Origin: Caballeronia sp. TF1N1
Lineage (GTDB): Bacteria > Pseudomonadota > Gammaproteobacteria > Burkholderiales > Burkholderiaceae
NCBI RefSeq assembly: GCF_022878925.1
Contig: NZ_CP084627.1
Coordinates: forward strand, 682,001-746,000
Direction: 5' to 3'
DNA length: 64,000 nucleotides
Positions 59,690 through 64,000 of the stretch are shown here, in pieces. The notes under the pieces are model-generated. The model was given only the letters and a program-made list of their open reading frames with translations, did no database searches and had not been told where the DNA came from. The position numbers and the translations under genes are program-made. How positions within the stretch are numbered: position 1 is the first letter of the stretch; each line of letters opens with the position of its first letter.

Positions 59690-62062
59690 ATGAGTGTAGC
59701 GACCAGGTTGAATTTCACGCCGCGTGCATTGCGGCCGCCCGCGCGCGAGATGCCGAGCGTCGGTGTCGAACACGCGCCACCGCCTCGACGGCCCGGCGGC
59801 TTGCCGACCTGGGTCATCGTCGTGGCATGCGTCGCGGCATTCGCGGTCGTCGCCGTGCTGGCGATGGTTCGCATCGACCTCGAAGCGCAGTTTTGCCTGG
59901 CGTTCGCCACGCTCGCCGTGATGGTCGTGCTGCGCCGCTCGCGTTTCATCGAACACACGCGGCTCTTCTTCCTCTTGTGTTCCGCTTTCCTTTCGATGCG
60001 CTACGTCTGCTGGCGCACCACCTCGACACTTGGCTATAACGGTTTCGCCGACTTCATCCTGATGATGATGATGTACGGCGCGGAGCTCTACGGCATCGTG
60101 CTGACGCTGGGCGGTCTGTTCGTCAATAGCCGGGCGCTGGAGCGCCCAGGCGTGCCGTTGAACCGCTCGGCCGGCCCGCTGCCGACCGTCGACGTCTACG
60201 TGCCTTCGTACAACGAGCCGCCGGAGATGCTCGAGATCACGCTGCGCGCCGCACTCGACATGCGCTATGACCGCGAGCGCGTGAACGTCTACTTACTCGA
60301 CGATGGCGGCACCGAACAAAAGCGCACGCAGACCGATCCGGTCAAGGCTGCAGCCGCGCAGGAACGCGCCTTGACGCTCTCCCTGCTCGCCGCGCGGCAT
60401 GGCGCACAGTACTTGAGCCGCGAGCGCAACGAGCACGCGAAGGCGGGCAACATCAACGCGGCGCTCGCCAAAACCAGCGGCGAACTCATCGTGATCTTCG
60501 ACGCCGATCACGTGCCGACCGCCGATTTCCTCGAAAAGACCGTCGGTCATTTTCAGCGCGACAGTGAGCTGTTCCTGTTGCAGACGCCGCACTTTTTCAG
60601 CAATCCCGATCCGCTCGAAAAGAACCTCGGCATGTTTGGCAAGATGCCGCCCGAGAACGAGATGTTCTACTCGGTGATTCAACGCGGTCTCGACTTCTGG
60701 AACGCATCGTTCTTCTGCGGTTCGGCGGCGGTGCTGCGCCGCAAGTGTCTGATGGAGATTGGCGGCATCACGGGCACGTCGATTACCGAGGATGCGGAAA
60801 CGGCGCTGGTGCTGCACGCGCGCGGCTATCGGAGCGCCTATCTGAACGAACCGCTGATCGCCGGATTGCAGCCGGAAACCTTCGCGAGCTTCGTCGTGCA
60901 GCGCGTGCGCTGGGCGCAGGGCATGATCCAGCTTCTTCTCTTTCGCAATCCGTTGCGCATGAAAGGGCTCAAGCTCGCGCAGCGCATCTGCTACTTTTCG
61001 AACGCGTTCTTCTGGTTCTTCTGCTATGCGCGCGTCGTGTTTCTGCTCGCGCCCGCACTGTATCTGCTGTTCGGTTTGCAGTTCTATAACGCGACGCTGC
61101 CCGAGTTCTTTGCATACGGTCTGCCGCAGATGGCAGGCGTGATCCTCACGACGGATTATCTCTTCGGCAAGTATCGCTGGACGCTCATCTCCGAAGTCTA
61201 CGAAATGCTGCTGTCGTTGTTCTCGTTGCGCGGCGTGATCGCCGTGCTGCTCAATCCGCGCGCGCCCACCTTCAACGTGACGCCCAAGGGCGAGCAAAGC
61301 GACGCGGATCAGATTTCCGAACTCGCCGGGCCGTTCTACGCGATGTATCTCGGCGTGCTGATTTCCGCCATCGTCGGCGTATGGCGTCTGATCGACGGCG
61401 ACACGCAGCGCGGCGTGATCGCTTCGTCGGTTGCGTGGAGTGTGCTGAATCTCGTGCTGCTCAATGCGTGTATCGGCGTGCTGTACGAACGCCGTCAGCG
61501 CCGCGTCGCGCCGCGTGTACCCGCCGATATTGCCGGCACGCTTCTGCTGCCGGAGTCCGCCAACACGGATGCGGCAACACTCGTCCGCTCGTTTTCTCCG
61601 GCGTTCGGCTGCCATATCGTCGATCTCTCGGCAGGCGGCGCGAAGCTCATCGTGCCATTCGACGCCGAGTCTTCCATTCCGCGCGGGTCGCCCGCGACGC
61701 TCGATGCCTTCGATGCCGCGCGCGGTTGCCACAGCCAGTTGCCGGTAATCGTGCGCGGCGTGTTCGAGCGCGGCGACGGCACGTGCGCGGTCGGCGTCGA
61801 GTTCGCCGATCGCAGCGTCGAAGGCTTGAGCGACCGCGTGTCGCTCGTCTATGGCGACAGCGGCCGCTGGCGCAGCTTCCGCGACGGCCGCAACAAACGC
61901 ATCGGCATCCGGCGAGGTCTCGGCCTCGTTGTGCGGCTCGGCACCGTGCACGCGCTCGCGCACTACCGGACCTTTTTCACCGCGCTCTTGCGCTATGTCG
62001 CGAAACGGTTGTCGCAGCGACGGCGTGATCTGCGTGACGTCGTCACGCAAGCGAAGTCTTGA
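59690..62062 (+). CDS. bcsA: Cellulose synthase catalytic subunit (UDP-forming), BcsA
   Basis: A 790-aa inner-membrane glycosyltransferase. Early helices at ~40-140 lead to the GT2 domain with Asp204/205 (LLDDGG), DAD at 271-273, TED at 366-368 and QRVRW at 404-408. Further helices follow, then a PilZ domain (about 585-690) with RxxxR (RVAPR) and DLSAGG, so c-di-GMP activation is expected. It polymerises UDP-glucose and passes the chain through the membrane. ATG 59690 has only a weak GCGAG ribosome site. bcsB follows after 13 bp. No bcsQ/bcsE/bcsD is seen on the left side; the left flank is a pseudogene scar. Confidence 0.96.
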   Translation: MSVATRLNFTPRALRPPAREMPSVGVEHAPPPRRPGGLPTWVIVVACVAAFAVVAVLAMVRIDLEAQFCLAFATLAVMVVLRRSRFIEHTRLFFLLCSAFLSMRYVCWRTTSTLGYNGFADFILMMMMYGAELYGIVLTLGGLFVNSRALERPGVPLNRSAGPLPTVDVYVPSYNEPPEMLEITLRAALDMRYDRERVNVYLLDDGGTEQKRTQTDPVKAAAAQERALTLSLLAARHGAQYLSRERNEHAKAGNINAALAKTSGELIVIFDADHVPTADFLEKTVGHFQRDSELFLLQTPHFFSNPDPLEKNLGMFGKMPPENEMFYSVIQRGLDFWNASFFCGSAAVLRRKCLMEIGGITGTSITEDAETALVLHARGYRSAYLNEPLIAGLQPETFASFVVQRVRWAQGMIQLLLFRNPLRMKGLKLAQRICYFSNAFFWFFCYARVVFLLAPALYLLFGLQFYNATLPEFFAYGLPQMAGVILTTDYLFGKYRWTLISEVYEMLLSLFSLRGVIAVLLNPRAPTFNVTPKGEQSDADQISELAGPFYAMYLGVLISAIVGVWRLIDGDTQRGVIASSVAWSVLNLVLLNACIGVLYERRQRRVAPRVPADIAGTLLLPESANTDAATLVRSFSPAFGCHIVDLSAGGAKLIVPFDAESSIPRGSPATLDAFDAARGCHSQLPVIVRGVFERGDGTCAVGVEFADRSVEGLSDRVSLVYGDSGRWRSFRDGRNKRIGIRRGLGLVVRLGTVHALAHYRTFFTALLRYVAKRLSQRRRDLRDVVTQAKS

Positions 62063-62075
62063 CTGGATCTTCACC

Positions 62076-64000
62076 ATGTTTGCCATTCGAAAAACCATGA
62101 TTGCCGGCTGGGCGGCGTGCGCGATTTTCGGCGCGACGGCAGAGGCGGCATCGCATGCGCCGAAAGCCGCATCCGCGCCGCTCGCGGCCAATGCCGACGC
62201 CACCGCCAACGCGACGGCGGCATCGTCGCCCGTGTCGCTTGCGACCTACGCGAATCTGTCGGGCCCGATGCGTATCGTCGGCGCGTCCGCTTCACGTTCG
62301 GTCAGCGTGCCCGTGTCTGCGCGCGAAGCGGTGCGCGGCGCGACGCTGCATCTGGTCGCGTCCAACTCGGTGTCCTTACTCGGGGAACGCTCGCAGCTCG
62401 TCGTGCGCGTCAACGATCGCGCAATCGCGCAGTTTCCTCTTTCGCCGCGTCAGCCGGAACTGACTGCCGACATTCGCGTGCCCGCCGAACTGCTGCGCGC
62501 AGGTTATAACAATTTGACCTTCCAGGTCGCGCAGCATTCGACCGAGAACTGCGAAGAACCGAATGCGCCGGAACTATGGACCGAAGTCGATACCAGCGCG
62601 TCGACCTTTGCCGTCGATACGGAATTGCGCCCGCTCACCAGCACGCCGCCGCAGCTTGCCACGCTCGACGATCTGATCGATCCGAAGCAGAATGCGCAGC
62701 GCTCCATCGCGATCGTCAACGCGCTCCATCCGGTGACGGACTCGCAGCTTTCGAGCGGCGGTCTGCTTGCTCAGGGCGTCGCGTTGCGGCTGCGTTACAG
62801 GAATGCCGATCTGCGCGTGCTCGATGCGCAAGCGGGCGAGGGCGCGGGCATGTTGCGTGGCCTCGATCTCGCGTCGCTCGCCAACGCCGACGTACTCCTG
62901 ATCGGCAAGCGCGACACGCTTGCGCCGTATCTCGATGCAGCCATGCTGGAGCGTATCGGCGGCGCGTTTCTCGGCGTCTATCCGAAGCCCGACGATCCGC
63001 GACATTTCGTGCTGCTCGTCGCGGGACGTACCGATGAAGAAGTGAATCTGGCCGCGCGCGTGTTCTCGCACGCGGAATTGCCGCTGCCGCGCCGCGCCGA
63101 AATGACGGCCGACGGTTTGACGGAAGCGCGCATGGACGGCGCGAAGGGTGGTGACGCGCTGTCCGGCACGAAGCCGTACTCGCTGCGCGATCTGGGCTTC
63201 CGCAGCACGACGCTCGGTGTGGGCTCAAGCGCCGATGTGACACTGACCTTACCCGCCGATGCCTACGCGCCGGAAAACGCGCAGGCCGTGCTGACGCTCA
63301 ACTTTGCCGAAGGCGCGCGCATGCGTTCGGACTCGGTGCTGAACCTGTACCTGAACGACCGCTTCGTGCAGGCCGTCGCGCTGGATCAGCAGCAGGGCGC
63401 GGTGGTCAACCGCTATCGCGTGGCCGTGCCGTTGCAGCGCTTCCAGCCGGGCGCCAACGTGCTCTCGCTGCGCCCGGTGCTCGTGCCGCTCGTAACGGAC
63501 CGCTGCACGCTGCGTCAGTCGGCGAATCTGCAACTGTCCTTGTTCGACGACTCCACCATCGAGCTGCCGCCCATGCTGCACTTCACGAATCTGCCGGACC
63601 TTCGGCGTTTCGCGGAAAGCGGCTTTCCCTACACGCGCCGCGCCAATGGCGCCGATCTCGCGATTCAGCTCAACGCGCGCGACGACGACACGCTGAACGC
63701 CGCGTGGTCGCTCCTCGGCAAGCTCGCGCAGAAACAGGGCAGGCCGCTGACCGCCGCGCAGATCACGGCGGGCGTGCCGGGCGTGGGCCGGCAGACCATC
63801 GTCGTCGGCGCGGGCGCCGAGTTGCCGCGCGCGGCGCTCAACGGCGCGCCGTGGGCGCCGGGCAAGTCCATGCGCTTTGCGAGCAACGAGCCCGCACCGG
63901 CCGAGCCCACGCTCGCCGACAGCATCTGGGCACGCGTGGCGGGCGTGTTCGGCAAGCCGGCCTACGCGGCGGACATCGCGCCCGACATGGTGCTCGACGG
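62076..64000 (+). CDS. bcsB: Cellulose synthase periplasmic subunit BcsB (3' end beyond the window)
   Basis: The frame from ATG 62076 stays open to the window edge, giving 641 residues so far. The N-terminus is a Sec signal (MIAGWAACAIFGATAEAA), followed by an Ala-rich linker and the first carbohydrate-binding part (LRAGYNNLTFQVAQHSTENCEEPNAPELWTEV) and flavodoxin-like parts (DVLLIGKRDTLAPYLD; HFVLLVAGRTDEEV). A second binding/FD repeat begins at about residue 390 (LGVGSSADVTLTLPADAYAP). It guides the growing cellulose chain in the periplasm. The C-terminal membrane anchor is outside the window. Confidence 0.95.
   Translation, partial: MFAIRKTMIAGWAACAIFGATAEAASHAPKAASAPLAANADATANATAASSPVSLATYANLSGPMRIVGASASRSVSVPVSAREAVRGATLHLVASNSVSLLGERSQLVVRVNDRAIAQFPLSPRQPELTADIRVPAELLRAGYNNLTFQVAQHSTENCEEPNAPELWTEVDTSASTFAVDTELRPLTSTPPQLATLDDLIDPKQNAQRSIAIVNALHPVTDSQLSSGGLLAQGVALRLRYRNADLRVLDAQAGEGAGMLRGLDLASLANADVLLIGKRDTLAPYLDAAMLERIGGAFLGVYPKPDDPRHFVLLVAGRTDEEVNLAARVFSHAELPLPRRAEMTADGLTEARMDGAKGGDALSGTKPYSLRDLGFRSTTLGVGSSADVTLTLPADAYAPENAQAVLTLNFAEGARMRSDSVLNLYLNDRFVQAVALDQQQGAVVNRYRVAVPLQRFQPGANVLSLRPVLVPLVTDRCTLRQSANLQLSLFDDSTIELPPMLHFTNLPDLRRFAESGFPYTRRANGADLAIQLNARDDDTLNAAWSLLGKLAQKQGRPLTAAQITAGVPGVGRQTIVVGAGAELPRAALNGAPWAPGKSMRFASNEPAPAEPTLADSIWARVAGVFGKPAYAADIAPDMVLD

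Noticed and set aside
60293..62209. A 638-codon minus-strand open frame opposite bcsA
   Set aside because: Antisense shadow of BcsA in high-GC DNA; composition is not protein-like and it crosses into bcsB.

Overview
The window looks like a chromosomal (or large secondary-replicon) segment of a Burkholderiaceae bacterium close to Burkholderia, Paraburkholderia or Caballeronia. The evidence is high-GC coding sequence, a DUF4148 protein, many LysR, GntR and IclR regulators, several branched-chain, polar amino-acid and sugar ABC systems, and a BcsA/BcsB cellulose locus at the right edge. Genus is inferred from family content only. No rRNA, tRNA or CRISPR array was seen.

Region 1 (1-4811) is a peptide-export locus. 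It holds the C-terminal part of a peptide/bacteriocin-type ABC exporter, overlapped by a sigma-54 activator (AAA+ with GAFTGA, Fis-like HTH). Next come a PP2C phosphatase and a 98-aa double-glycine-leader peptide on the minus strand, then an LRAT-fold protein and a small unknown on the plus strand. The peptide and LRAT genes diverge from a 412-bp spacer with two outward-facing -24/-12 sigma-54 promoters and an array of GTTGG/CCAAC half-sites between them. This is one of the two most interesting systems here.

Region 2 (4849-24134) is metabolic and stress-related. It contains 4-hydroxyphenylpyruvate dioxygenase; a cupredoxin/metallophosphoesterase pair divergent from an ECF sigma/anti-sigma pair; a branched-chain-type ABC operon with a permease-ATPase fusion, followed by a shikimate-dehydrogenase-like enzyme with an altered substrate clamp and a CoA-transferase; 1-Cys peroxiredoxin; a ferritin-like protein; a GntR regulator; a ketopantoate-reductase-like enzyme; DUF4148 and DUF427 proteins; an ArgP-like regulator; and an aminotransferase.

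Region 3 (24140-30951) is a periplasmic methionine-sulfoxide repair operon (msrB, a DipZ-like CcdA-thioredoxin protein, msrA). It diverges from an OmpR-type two-component system. A 1.33-kb IS5-like element sits in the shared intergenic region and ends 21 bp before the response-regulator start codon.

Region 4 (30952-44856) holds a gene-poor 760-bp stretch and a small unknown gene, then LysR/MFS, GntR/Rieske oxygenase/reductase, and a polar amino-acid ABC operon ending in an IclR regulator. It closes with a tandem alpha/beta-hydrolase protein lacking both canonical serines and a nucleoside deaminase.

Region 5 (45021-58299) has a secreted beta-propeller protein, a HutC-type regulator, and an eight-gene operon: mtnK, mtnA, a class II aldolase, an RbsBAC-like ABC transporter, dhaK and dhaL. 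It reads as import and breakdown of 5-methylthioribose, 5-deoxyribose or a similar pentose by a DHAP-shunt-like route, plus a DhaKL kinase with an unusual active-site loop. An orphan dipeptide-type binding protein converges on it.

Region 6 (58300-64000) holds a small unknown gene with a terminator, a scar where two gene remnants (MFS transporter and VOC dioxygenase) are joined, and bcsA with the start of bcsB, which runs off the window.
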